Shown: piece after piece, positions 1-8,178 of the stretch
Numbering within the stretch: the stretch's first letter is position 1
How the letters are laid out: each line of letters opens with the position of its first letter
Source: Planctomycetota bacterium
Lineage (GTDB): Bacteria; Planctomycetota; Planctomycetia; Gemmatales; Gemmataceae
Length of the DNA: 64,000 nucleotides
NCBI GenBank assembly: GCA_021413735.1
Contig: JAIOPV010000158.1
Location: forward strand, 1 to 64,000
Direction of reading: 5' to 3'
Notes under the pieces: generated by a model
What the model was told of the DNA's origin: nothing
Database searches by the model: none
Seen by the model: the letters and a program-made list of their open reading frames with translations, nothing else
Position numbers and translations under genes: made by a program

Positions 1-684
1 GTTCACCGTGATTTGAAGCCGTCGAACGTGATTCTCACCCAGGAGGGGCGAGCGAAGATTCTTGATCTGGGGTTCGCGTTCGCACCAGGCGAACCGCTCC
101 CCGACGACCCCACAATCGTTGGCGGCGTAGGATACATCGTCGGTACGATGAATTTCATCTCGCCAGAACAGGCTCGCGATGCGCTCGCCGCACGTCCCGC
201 ATCCGATCTGTATTCGCTCGGTTGCTCGCTGTACTGCGTACTCACTGGCACCCCACCCTTCCCTGGTGGCACTGCCAAGGACAAAATTCGCCGACAGCAA
301 ACTCTCACGCCAACCTCGGTTTCTGAACTCAATCCGGAAGTGCCACGCGAATTTGTGCGGGTGATCGAACGGCTTATGGCGAAGAACCCAGCCGACCGAC
401 CATCGACTGCAAAAGCCGCACGGGAATTGCTTCTTCCATTCGCCACGGCACCGAAGAAAGTGGCAAGTTTGTCCGGGGCGGCAGCGGTTGCTGCCGTGGA
501 TTCCCCAGAAGAACATCCGGAGTTATGGACTGACGACGACACCGATGAAGCCCCCAGCGAGCCCGAGTTGCTTTCGCTGCCCGACGATGAAACAGCGAAC
601 ACCCACTCGTGGAAACTAGCGGTCGGCGTGATGTTCGCAATGATCCTCCTCGGCATCCTCCTGACACAGCTCCGGCGGATATGA
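1..684 (+). CDS. Ser/Thr protein kinase, C-terminal part (cut by window edge)
   Basis: The frame is open at base 1 and begins in the catalytic loop of a Hanks-type kinase (HRDLKPSN), so the N-lobe lies outside the window. Next comes DLG in place of the usual DFG magnesium-binding motif, then an activation segment ending in the APE-like SPEQ, and the C-lobe pattern DLYSLGCSLY. After the kinase fold (about residue 150) comes an acidic linker, then one hydrophobic segment (about residues 202-222) ending in LRRI at the stop. That suggests a membrane-anchored kinase with a cytoplasmic catalytic domain and almost nothing outside. Substrates cannot be told from sequence. DLG variants are common among bacterial kinases and need not abolish activity. 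Confidence 0.93.
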   Translation, partial: VHRDLKPSNVILTQEGRAKILDLGFAFAPGEPLPDDPTIVGGVGYIVGTMNFISPEQARDALAARPASDLYSLGCSLYCVLTGTPPFPGGTAKDKIRRQQTLTPTSVSELNPEVPREFVRVIERLMAKNPADRPSTAKAARELLLPFATAPKKVASLSGAAAVAAVDSPEEHPELWTDDDTDEAPSEPELLSLPDDETANTHSWKLAVGVMFAMILLGILLTQLRRI

Positions 685-722
685 TGATGTGTTGAACTCC
701 CACCGTTGGATGTTTTCCAGTC

Positions 723-1292
723 ATGCGAAAGGTGAGGTACTTCAAACGGCACCGCATGGAGTTGGAACTTCGGCATCCGCGCCCACCCGCTGAGTTGCCG
801 GAGGGGTGCTACTGGATGCCGTGGTCCGGCCAACTCCTCGATATGCACGCCCAGGTTCTCTGTGCGTGCTTTGCTGGCGAAACCGATTCCGAAGTCTTTC
901 CGTGTCTGGCCAACCTGAACGGCTGTCGCGACCTGATGACGGCAATTGCGAATCGTGCGGGGTTCTGCCCTGGTGGAACCTGGCTTGTGGCGAACAAGGA
1001 TTGCTGCATCGGCACGGTTCAGGGGTTGCTCGACGACAGCGGGTTCGGTGGTATTCAGAATCTTGGCGTGGTCGCGAATTGCCGGGGTGCTGGAATCGGT
1101 CGGGCACTTCTCCTGAAGGCGTTGGAAGGGTTCGAGGCGACCGGTGTGAAGCGGGCATTTCTGGAAGTGACAGCCGCGAATACCACAGCCGTCCGGATGT
1201 ATCGCTGGCTCGGCTTCCGGTCGTCCAAGACCATCTACCGCGAGGTTGAAGTGAAGCCGCCGGTGCCAGATTACGTCGGGGTTGGGATTTGA
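723..1292 (+). CDS. GNAT-family N-acetyltransferase
   Basis: This 189-residue protein has a GNAT fold in its C-terminal half. The acetyl-CoA pyrophosphate-binding motif A is visible as LGVVANCRGAGIGRALL, followed by the motif B region (FLEVTAANTTAVRMYRWLGF) in which an Asn/Tyr pair packs on CoA. The N-terminal half (RYFKRHRMELELRH and on) is typical of GNAT proteins seen in planctomycetes and probably forms the acceptor-binding half. The acceptor substrate is unknown. The ATG at 723 is used; an internal ATG at 756 is possible but would remove conserved-looking residues. It lies 38 bases after the kinase and just before the M16 pair on the same strand. Confidence 0.85.
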   Translation: MRKVRYFKRHRMELELRHPRPPAELPEGCYWMPWSGQLLDMHAQVLCACFAGETDSEVFPCLANLNGCRDLMTAIANRAGFCPGGTWLVANKDCCIGTVQGLLDDSGFGGIQNLGVVANCRGAGIGRALLLKALEGFEATGVKRAFLEVTAANTTAVRMYRWLGFRSSKTIYREVEVKPPVPDYVGVGI

Positions 1293-1361
1293 CGCTTGCG
1301 CTCCGTAGAATCCCCAAAGCTGACTTCTGCGATAGCTGGGGCGAACTGCACGGAGAGCGAC

Positions 1362-2597
1362 GTGGGACAACAGGTTTTCCAACATACGCTGGCGAACGGG
1401 CTAGTGCTGCTCGCGGAGCGCATGGAACACGTTCGCTCGGCGGCGTTCAACTTCCTCGTGCCCGCCGGCTGCGCGAACGATCCAACCGGTCAATTGGGTG
1501 TCGCCTCCATTCTTGCCGACATGATGACTCGCGGTGCGGGTGATCGCGATAGCCGCGAGTTGTCGCTCGCACTCGACGGGCTTGGCGTTGACCGTGACGA
1601 AAGCGTCGGCGTTTACAACATGCGTTTCTGGGGTTCGACACTCGCTCGAAACGTCCCCTCCGCCCTCGAAATCTATGCAGACATTCTTTTGCGTCCGCAC
1701 TTGCCCGAAGACGAACTCGAACCGGTTCAGTCGCTGGCGATTCAGGACATTGAAGCCCTCGAAGACGCCCCGCAAGCGAAGGTGATGATCGAATTGCGGA
1801 AGCGATATTACCCGTCGCCGTTGGACAAGGACCGTCGCGGCAAGATCGAAGACATCGAGGCTCTGACTCCTGCTGCGGTGCGCGGTTACCACACGAAGTT
1901 GTTCCGCCCGAACGGCTCGATTCTGTCGGTAGCCGGGAATGTCGAGTGGGAAGCGCTGAAGGCTCAGGTTGAGCGGCTGTTCGGCGGATGGTCGCGTGGA
2001 ACCGAGGCTGATCTCACTCCCGAAGCCGACAAACCGACATCGGGGCACCTCGCGAAAGAAACCGCACAGACTCACATCGCGATTGCGTATCCAAGCGTGC
2101 CCGTCACGCATCCGGAATACTACGCTGCACGCGCTGCCGAGAGCGTGCTTTCGGGCGGCATGAGTGCTCGACTGTTCACGGAAGTTCGCGAAAAGCGTGG
2201 GCTGTGTTATTCCGTTGGCGTGCGTCACGAGACGTTCAAGGATCGCGGCACAATCATTGGTTACGCAGGCACCGGAGCCGAACGCGCACAACAAACGCTC
2301 GACGTGACGATGGCCGAACTTCGCAAGCTGAAAGATGGCGTGACCGACGACGAAATCCTTCGAGTGAAAGCCGGGTTGAAGTCGTCGCTCATCATGCAGG
2401 AAGAATCGACCTCGTCGCGTGCGGGTTCGATCGCTTCGGACTGGTACCACCTTGGCCGTGTGCGGTCATTCGATGAAGTTCAGGCAGCGATTGATGGCCT
2501 CACGCCGTCGATGGTCGTCGAACACCTCGCGAGGTTCCCGGTCAAGGATGTCACGCTCGTAACGCTCGGCCCTGCCCCGCTGACCATGCCGGATTGA
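1362..2597 (+). CDS. M16-family peptidase subunit without the zinc motif (alpha-like)
   Basis: This 411-residue pitrilysin/MPP-like protein has two M16 half domains. The HxxEH zinc motif, which would fall at residues 49-53, reads SILAD, so His, Glu and His are all replaced. The C-terminal half keeps the substrate-binding Arg/Tyr segment (MSARLFTEVREKRGLCYSV). This matches the non-catalytic subunit of heterodimeric bacterial M16 peptidases. GTG at 1362 is chosen because GGAGAG lies 4 bases upstream and the M16 fold starts right there; the frame is open further upstream. The catalytic partner is two genes downstream. Location is probably cytoplasmic, as no signal peptide is seen. Confidence 0.9.
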   Translation: MGQQVFQHTLANGLVLLAERMEHVRSAAFNFLVPAGCANDPTGQLGVASILADMMTRGAGDRDSRELSLALDGLGVDRDESVGVYNMRFWGSTLARNVPSALEIYADILLRPHLPEDELEPVQSLAIQDIEALEDAPQAKVMIELRKRYYPSPLDKDRRGKIEDIEALTPAAVRGYHTKLFRPNGSILSVAGNVEWEALKAQVERLFGGWSRGTEADLTPEADKPTSGHLAKETAQTHIAIAYPSVPVTHPEYYAARAAESVLSGGMSARLFTEVREKRGLCYSVGVRHETFKDRGTIIGYAGTGAERAQQTLDVTMAELRKLKDGVTDDEILRVKAGLKSSLIMQEESTSSRAGSIASDWYHLGRVRSFDEVQAAIDGLTPSMVVEHLARFPVKDVTLVTLGPAPLTMPD

Positions 2598-2600
2598 CCA

Positions 2601-2738
2601 ATGCATCAACTCAAACGTTCCATCGTCCGCGAACCGGATGAACTGCTCGCGCCGCTCGTTTTCCTGTACATGGCTGGCGTGATTGCCACCCTGACCGCAG
2701 CGCTTGCGTGGGTCTTCTGGTTCCGCGGTTACGCCTGA
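2601..2738 (+). CDS. 45-residue single-pass membrane microprotein
   Basis: A short frame starts 3 bases after the stop of the first M16 subunit and ends 12 bases before the ATG of the second. It encodes 45 residues: a polar N-terminus (MHQLKRSIVREPDE), then a hydrophobic stretch of about 25 residues (LLAPLVFLYM, GVIATLTAALAWVFWF) and a short RGYA tail. The tight packing between two genes whose products should form one enzyme supports a real coding gene, perhaps a membrane tether or regulator of the peptidase. Function is inference only; I recognise no family. Confidence 0.6.
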   Translation: MHQLKRSIVREPDELLAPLVFLYMAGVIATLTAALAWVFWFRGYA

Positions 2739-2750
2739 TAAGAGATCGCC

Positions 2751-4004
2751 ATGCCATTCCATCACACACGCCTTCCGAACGGCCTCAGCATCATCGGTGA
2801 AACCAGCCCCTCGGCCCGGTCGGTGGCCATTGGGTTCTTCGTTCGCACGGGCTCCCGCGACGAAACGGTTCCCGAAGCTGGCGTCTCGCACTTCCTCGAA
2901 CACATGATGTTCAAGGGCACGCCACGCCGCACAGCCGAGCAGGTGAACCTCGATTTCGACCGCATCGGTTCCAGTCCGAACGCCTACACCAGCGAAGAGA
3001 ACACCGTCTACTACGCGGCCGGGTTGCCCGAATATCTGCCACAAATGGTCGATATCCTGGGGGACATTCTGCGGCCGAGTCTTCGCGATGATGACTTCAA
3101 CACCGAGAAGAAGGTCATCATCGAAGAGATCAAGATGTATGAAGACCAACCTGGTTCAGTGGCCGGCGAAAATGCTCGCCGCATCTACTACGGCGGTCAC
3201 CCGCTTGGCAACAGCGTACTCGGCACGCAAGAAAGTGTCGGTGCACTGACCCGCGACCAGATGCAGGCGTACTTCACACGCCGTTATGCCGCGAACAACA
3301 TCATCCTGTCAGTAGCGGGGAACTACGACTGGAACCAGTTGGTGTCGCTCGCAACGGCAGCGTGTTCGGGTTGGAACACGGCCGAGGTTGGCCGCACGCA
3401 CCGCACCGAGTGGAGCGGCGTTGGCGGACTGCATGTTCTCACTCGCCCGAAGGTTCAGCAGGAATACGCTCTGTTCCTCGCCGGCGGACCACCCGCCGAC
3501 TCGAAGATGCGCTACGCGGCCGACACGATGGCACTCGCGGTCGGCGACGATTCCGGAAGCCATCTTTACTGGGCACTGATCGACCCAGGTCTCGCGGACT
3601 CGGCCGATTGCAGTTACTACGAGAACGACGGCAGCGGCATTGTCTATGCTTCGTTCACGAGCGAACTCGAACAGGCTGAATCGAATCTGCGGATTGTTCG
3701 CAAAGTGCTGGCAGACGTTCAACGCAACGGTCTGACTGCGGACGAACTGAAACTGGCGAAGAGCAAGATCACGTCGCGGTGGGTTCGCGGCAGCGAGCGA
3801 CCGATGGGCCGTATGAACGCGATCGCTTCCATGTGGGCCTACACCGGCGAGTACCGCGATGTCGATAAGGAGCTGGCGAACTACGACGCGGTGACGCTCG
3901 ACGATGTGCGGGCCTACCTCGACAAGTACCCCGTGGATCGACTGACGACCGTGGCTTTCGGCCCCGCAACGGAGCTGGAAGGCGTCGCTGGCAAGGTCGT
4001 GTGA
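2751..4004 (+). CDS. M16-family zinc peptidase, catalytic subunit (beta-like)
   Basis: This 417-residue insulinase-type metallopeptidase has the inverted zinc motif HFLEH (His47, Glu50, His51) and the downstream Glu ligand in IIEEIKMYED (about residue 126). The family cuts peptides inside a closed clam-shell chamber. The Arg/Tyr segment expected in the C-terminal half is missing: the corresponding stretch reads GDDSGSHLYWALIDPGLADS. The upstream subunit supplies it, so the two proteins look like complementary halves of one enzyme, as in characterised bacterial heterodimeric M16 peptidases and mitochondrial MPP. There is no signal peptide. ATG at 2751, preceded by AAGAGAT. Confidence 0.93.
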   Translation: MPFHHTRLPNGLSIIGETSPSARSVAIGFFVRTGSRDETVPEAGVSHFLEHMMFKGTPRRTAEQVNLDFDRIGSSPNAYTSEENTVYYAAGLPEYLPQMVDILGDILRPSLRDDDFNTEKKVIIEEIKMYEDQPGSVAGENARRIYYGGHPLGNSVLGTQESVGALTRDQMQAYFTRRYAANNIILSVAGNYDWNQLVSLATAACSGWNTAEVGRTHRTEWSGVGGLHVLTRPKVQQEYALFLAGGPPADSKMRYAADTMALAVGDDSGSHLYWALIDPGLADSADCSYYENDGSGIVYASFTSELEQAESNLRIVRKVLADVQRNGLTADELKLAKSKITSRWVRGSERPMGRMNAIASMWAYTGEYRDVDKELANYDAVTLDDVRAYLDKYPVDRLTTVAFGPATELEGVAGKVV

Positions 4005-4053
4005 CGGGGGGCAACTCGGCACATTCGGCAGCTTCCGCAGAATCTGATCGTGA

Positions 4054-4084
4054 GCGTGAGAAACCGTTCCGGTTCCTCTCACGC
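4054..4084 (+). terminator. Hairpin after the M16 genes
   Basis: An imperfect stem, GCGTGAG pairing with CTCACGC and continued by AACCG/CGGTT with a small bulge, lies 50 bases after the M16 stop and 110 bases before the next gene. There is no clear T-run, so it may be a weak terminator or RNA-stabilising hairpin. Confidence 0.4.
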
Positions 4085-4193
4085 TTCGTAGGTCACATCC
4101 AGCCAGCAACAAATTTCCGCACTTCCCTTGGAAATTCCACTCAACCGAGAGACGATGGAAGAGGAAGACGCGCCCGTATCCGGATGCCATCCC

Positions 4194-6962
4194 ATGACAC
4201 ACGCCCGCTTTGCTGCTGTCGCACTGGCCGTTCTGCTTGGCGTTAGCGCTCTCGGTGCGCAAGAGCGCGAGAAAGATGAACCGCGTGTCAAGGAGCCTGC
4301 ACGAACTGAGAAGGTGGACGTTCAGATCCGCTATCGCATTCGAGCCGATCGCGATGAGCGAGTCCGGCAGTTCCGCGGTCTTGAGAAGCATCTCGCGGCC
4401 CTCGGCTTCGAGGATTCCCGCAAGGAAGACCCGGACCTCGACCTCGATATCCTCGATCCGAACGCGGAGCGGTTCACCGGCACCATTACATCGGCGAAGG
4501 TTCTTTCGCTGCTCGACGACCCGCGTGTGCAGCAGATCCTGTTCGCCCCAAGCGGGTACATGTACCCCGAAGATCGCAGCAAGGGCGTGCCGATTCGTGT
4601 GGTGCTGCGTGCCGACATGATCCCAACCGTTCAGCAGGCGTTCCATTTTCAGGTATTGCAGCAACTCGAAAAGCTCGGGTTCCGCGAAGCCCTCGGCTAC
4701 GACACGCAGGGCTACAAGCAACTCAAGGGCACCATCCCGTACAAGTACCTCGACCGACTCGTGAAGGATCTGCGAACCGAACCCGCCGGCTGGTTCTTCA
4801 CCGACACGCCCACCGATCGTTTGCCGCGACCCTTCGCTGATCGCAATCCGGTTCGCTGGGTTGAGGTGATGCCGTCTGCTGAACCACCCGCTGCGTTTGT
4901 TCCCGAGGTTGTGCCGCCAACGCGAGCCAAGATGCCGCCAGACTTGCGTGCGGTTCTCAATGATCCTGCTCAGAAAGAGATTCCGCTACGGGTCATCGTT
5001 CTGTTCGCGGAACCGATCGACAACAGGCTCGAAGAACTCCGCAATCGACTCACCAGTGGCTTCTCACCGACCGTGAAACGCGACGAGAACAACAACCCGA
5101 TCAAGGGGCCAGATGGTTTGCCGTCGCTCACCGAAGGTGCGGCACTCGATGGTGCGGCCGGCAACCTCGCGAGCATCCGTTTTGACCACCCCAGCGATGT
5201 CGAACGATTCGCGCAGTTCCCAGATGTGCTTTCGATTCGCCTGCCGCGACTCGCGAGCGAAACGGTCACACCGATTCCCGCGCCAGGCAAACCAGCAGCC
5301 GCCAGCGAGGTCCTGAAGGGTTCCGGCGTCGAAGCGATGTTGAAGCTCGGCTACACGGGCGCTGGCGTGAAGGTTCTCGTCATCGGGACTGACTTCACGG
5401 GAGCTGAAAAGCTGTTCGGAAATGGGCTGCCGAAGAACACACAGATTCTCGACCTCACTACCGAGTTGAACCCGGAAATTCTGCCGTCGCCCGCCGACCC
5501 GAACCGTGCTGGTCTCGGCACCTCGGCTGCTCTCGCTGTGGCGCTTGCCGCTCCGGATGCTGAGTTGGTTCTGGTTCGCATCGACCCAGGGGCGATCTTC
5601 CAGTTGTTCGGCATCATCCGCGTCGTTCGCAAAGAAGCGACTTTCTCGGATGCCCTGCGATCCCGACTGGTCGATATCTCGAACAAGACCGCCGAGTTGA
5701 CCAAGCGGAAGGAAGTCGCGATTACCGAATATCGGCTGGCATTCGATGACCTTGCGGACGATGAACCGACCAAGGCCCGCCGTGTGCGAGCCAAGGCCGC
5801 GCTTGATATCGTTCTCGCTGAACAGGTCGCCCTCACGCAGCGAATCGACCGCTTCAACGTGTTCCAGAAGCGTGTCGTTTCCACACTGATTGGTGCGCGT
5901 GTGATCGTGAATACGCTCGAATGGGAAAGCGGATATCCGCTCGATGCGCTGAGTCAATTGAGCCGAACGCTCGATGCACTCGCCGTGCCGCAGCCGCCGC
6001 GAATCGCCAAGCGTGCTGGCGATCCCTTGGCTGGTCCACTGCCCCCGATTGTCTGGGTGCAGGCTGCAAGCGCTGCGGGTGCAACCGTCTGGGGTGGTCC
6101 GTTCCTCGACCCGAACCGCGACACCGCGATGGAGTTCGCTCCGCCTGATCAGAAGCTGCCGCCGATGAACTGGTCGGCCGACATGAACTTCGTCGGCTTC
6201 CAGAGCCCGACCGGCGAAACCGTCGCTGATCTCCCGGCTGGTGCGAAGGTGCGATTCACGATTCAATGGCGTGAGCCGACCGATCCGAACTTCCCCACGG
6301 TCGATCGTCCATCGTTCCCGGTCGTGCTGCGATTGTTCCGCCAACTCGACCCCAAGGGCGAGAAGATTCCGAGCGACGAAATGGCTGAAGAAGCTCGTTC
6401 GGCAGGCGGACCATATCCGCTGTTGTTCACGCGAACGTACGTCGTCTTCGAGCAAGTGCTGGATTTCACCGTGAAGGATCCTGGTCGCTATGCTCTGATC
6501 GTGGCGAAGGGCTACGAGCCTGAGGCATTGCTGCCCGGATTGAAGCGGAACATCGAGGTTCACCCGCGAATCGTCATCGAGACGCTTTCCGCCAAGCCCG
6601 GCGAGGGGCGAGCCGTGTTCCGTTCGTACATCACTCCGGAAGCTGGCGTCGGCATCCCCGGCGACTCCTCGGGTGCCATCACCATTGGCGTGCCTGTGAA
6701 GGGCGAACTCTTCGGTGGTGGAACTGGTTTGAGCTTGCGAGGCAAACCCGATCTGTTCGGGCCAGACTCCATCGAGGTCAGCGGTCCGGGTGTCCGAGGC
6801 ACCGGCATCGCCACGGGCTTTGTCGGCGGCATGGCTGCGGGCTTGGTTCAGGCTGGCGCTGCTGGGGCGAACCCGTTCAAGTCCGCAGGATTCGATCCCG
6901 GCAAGATGGCGATCATGCCCGAAGTTTGGCTGAAGATTTTGAAACCTGCCGCGAAGCCGTGA
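4194..6962 (+). CDS. Secreted subtilase-fold (S8) pseudoprotease with repeated N-terminal modules
   Basis: The 922-residue product starts with a signal peptide (MTHARFAAVALAVLLG, cleavage near LGAQ). Residues about 41-119, 131-201 and 262-357 look like three copies of one alpha/beta module, each opening with a strand such as VQIRYRI or IPLRVIVLF and ending near a segment like VQQILF. A subtilase-like region follows: GYTGAGVKVLVIGTDFTG (384-403) aligns with the Asp motif, GLGTSAALAVA (440-450) with the GHGT His motif, and KPDL...RGTGIATGFVGG (869-879) with the GTSxA Ser motif. The catalytic positions are Gly398, Leu441 and Gly871, so the triad is gone. The frame opens at 4128; ATG 4194 is preferred because the signal peptide starts there. 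Confidence 0.75.
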   Translation: MTHARFAAVALAVLLGVSALGAQEREKDEPRVKEPARTEKVDVQIRYRIRADRDERVRQFRGLEKHLAALGFEDSRKEDPDLDLDILDPNAERFTGTITSAKVLSLLDDPRVQQILFAPSGYMYPEDRSKGVPIRVVLRADMIPTVQQAFHFQVLQQLEKLGFREALGYDTQGYKQLKGTIPYKYLDRLVKDLRTEPAGWFFTDTPTDRLPRPFADRNPVRWVEVMPSAEPPAAFVPEVVPPTRAKMPPDLRAVLNDPAQKEIPLRVIVLFAEPIDNRLEELRNRLTSGFSPTVKRDENNNPIKGPDGLPSLTEGAALDGAAGNLASIRFDHPSDVERFAQFPDVLSIRLPRLASETVTPIPAPGKPAAASEVLKGSGVEAMLKLGYTGAGVKVLVIGTDFTGAEKLFGNGLPKNTQILDLTTELNPEILPSPADPNRAGLGTSAALAVALAAPDAELVLVRIDPGAIFQLFGIIRVVRKEATFSDALRSRLVDISNKTAELTKRKEVAITEYRLAFDDLADDEPTKARRVRAKAALDIVLAEQVALTQRIDRFNVFQKRVVSTLIGARVIVNTLEWESGYPLDALSQLSRTLDALAVPQPPRIAKRAGDPLAGPLPPIVWVQAASAAGATVWGGPFLDPNRDTAMEFAPPDQKLPPMNWSADMNFVGFQSPTGETVADLPAGAKVRFTIQWREPTDPNFPTVDRPSFPVVLRLFRQLDPKGEKIPSDEMAEEARSAGGPYPLLFTRTYVVFEQVLDFTVKDPGRYALIVAKGYEPEALLPGLKRNIEVHPRIVIETLSAKPGEGRAVFRSYITPEAGVGIPGDSSGAITIGVPVKGELFGGGTGLSLRGKPDLFGPDSIEVSGPGVRGTGIATGFVGGMAAGLVQAGAAGANPFKSAGFDPGKMAIMPEVWLKILKPAAKP

Positions 6963-6963
6963 G

Positions 6964-7043
6964 TTGGCGAGCGGGGGACGTCAGTCCCCCCGGTGAATCG
7001 CAATTGGATCAGAACCGGAGGATTGACGTCCCCCGCTCGCCAA
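6964..7043. repeat. 20-bp perfect inverted repeat between convergent genes
   Basis: Arms at 6964-6983 and 7024-7043 are perfect reverse complements, separated by 40 bases that hold a second, shorter GGGGGAC/GTCCCCC-type pairing. It fills nearly the whole gap between two convergent genes, so it can act as a two-way terminator. Its sequence (GCGAGCGGGGGACGTCA) looks like a dispersed REP-like element. Confidence 0.8.
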
Positions 7044-7046
7044 GAG

Positions 7047-8123
7047 TCACTTCACCTTGCGGATGCGGTGGCTATTCGTGTCGCCGATGTAGATGCCGCC
7101 ATCCGGACCAATCGCAACGCCGTGCGGACGACCGAGCGTTGCGTTTGTTGCGGCTCCGCCATCACCCAACCCCGGCGTCTTCGTTCGACCCTTCCCCGCC
7201 ACCGTTGACACCAGCCCCGTCTTCGCGTCGATGCAGCGAATCGCTTCGTTCTCCGTGTCCACGATGTAGACGTTCCCCGCACGGTCGATGTCGATTTCCT
7301 TGGGGCCGTCGAAGGTCGCGTCGAGCGCTTTGCCACCGTCGCCGGTGAAACCCTTCTTGCTGGTGCCTGCGAAGCGGTCGATCGTGCCCTTCGCGATGTC
7401 GATGCGGCGGATCGTGTTGCCGTTGCGTTCCACCAGAAACAGCGAGCCATCCGGGTGCATCGCCACCGCACGCGGACCGTTCACCGATGCGTCCTTGAGC
7501 GCACCGCCGTCGCCAACAGTCGCGCCTTTCCCGTTGCCGATGAGTGTGTCGATGTTGCCCGTCTTCAGATCGACAACACGAACACGGTGCCCAGCGACGT
7601 CTGCGATGTAGAGCTTGCCCTTGCCGTCGAGACAGAGGCCGTTCGGCTCGACGAGCAGCGCTTTATCCGCCGCAGCGCCGTCGCCTGCGAATCCGGACTT
7701 GCCGCCGGTGCCCGCGATGGTCGAAATGTTGCCCGCCTTCGCATCGACGCGTCGAATGCAGAAGTTCAGCCGATCGACGATGAAGAGGTTGCCGTCGGCG
7801 TCGATCTCGATGCCGTAGGGTTCGTTCAGGCTCGCGTCGGTGGCCTTCGCGCCGTCGCCCGCAAAGCCTTTCTTGCCGTTGCCAGCCACGGTGGTGATGA
7901 TGCCCGTCTTCGCATCGACACGTCGAACGCGGTGGTTGTTCGTGTCCGAGAAGTAGAGGTTGGCGTTGGTGTCGAACGCCACATCGAACGGTTGATCGAG
8001 CTTCGCTTTGTCAGCAGGGCCGCCATCACCAGCGAAGCCTTTTTCGCCCGTGCCCGCAACCGATGTGATCGTGGGTGCAGCGTCGGCGCTCAACACGCAT
8101 GCGACGAGAATGAACGACGTCAT
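7047..8123 (-). CDS. Secreted NHL-repeat beta-propeller protein
   Basis: This 358-residue protein has a short signal peptide (MTSFILVACVLSADA) and then about six NHL blades. Each blade repeats the pattern GFAGDGG(P)A..A.L..P..(V/I)..D..GN.LY..D..N..(V/I)R.VD..TG.I.T(V/I)AG. Examples are LYFSDTNNHRVRRVDAKTG and VYIVDTENEAIRCIDAKTG. NHL propellers are binding platforms for protein, RNA or sugar; such exported copies are abundant in planctomycetes, mostly without a known ligand. There is no extra domain, so it is a free six-bladed propeller. ATG at 8123; transcribed in the same direction as pyruvate carboxylase, 55 bases downstream of it. Confidence 0.9.
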   Translation of the reverse strand: MTSFILVACVLSADAAPTITSVAGTGEKGFAGDGGPADKAKLDQPFDVAFDTNANLYFSDTNNHRVRRVDAKTGIITTVAGNGKKGFAGDGAKATDASLNEPYGIEIDADGNLFIVDRLNFCIRRVDAKAGNISTIAGTGGKSGFAGDGAAADKALLVEPNGLCLDGKGKLYIADVAGHRVRVVDLKTGNIDTLIGNGKGATVGDGGALKDASVNGPRAVAMHPDGSLFLVERNGNTIRRIDIAKGTIDRFAGTSKKGFTGDGGKALDATFDGPKEIDIDRAGNVYIVDTENEAIRCIDAKTGLVSTVAGKGRTKTPGLGDGGAATNATLGRPHGVAIGPDGGIYIGDTNSHRIRKVK

Positions 8124-8178
8124 GTGTCACCGTGATGGGTTGGCCGCTGCGATGCGGCGGCCTCTAAACGTAATGGGT

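Noticed and set aside
5064-6563. Long minus-strand frame opposite the pseudo-subtilase gene
   Set aside because: It lacks a ribosome site and any domain, and mirrors codon bias of the real plus-strand gene. High G+C genes commonly give long antisense frames.
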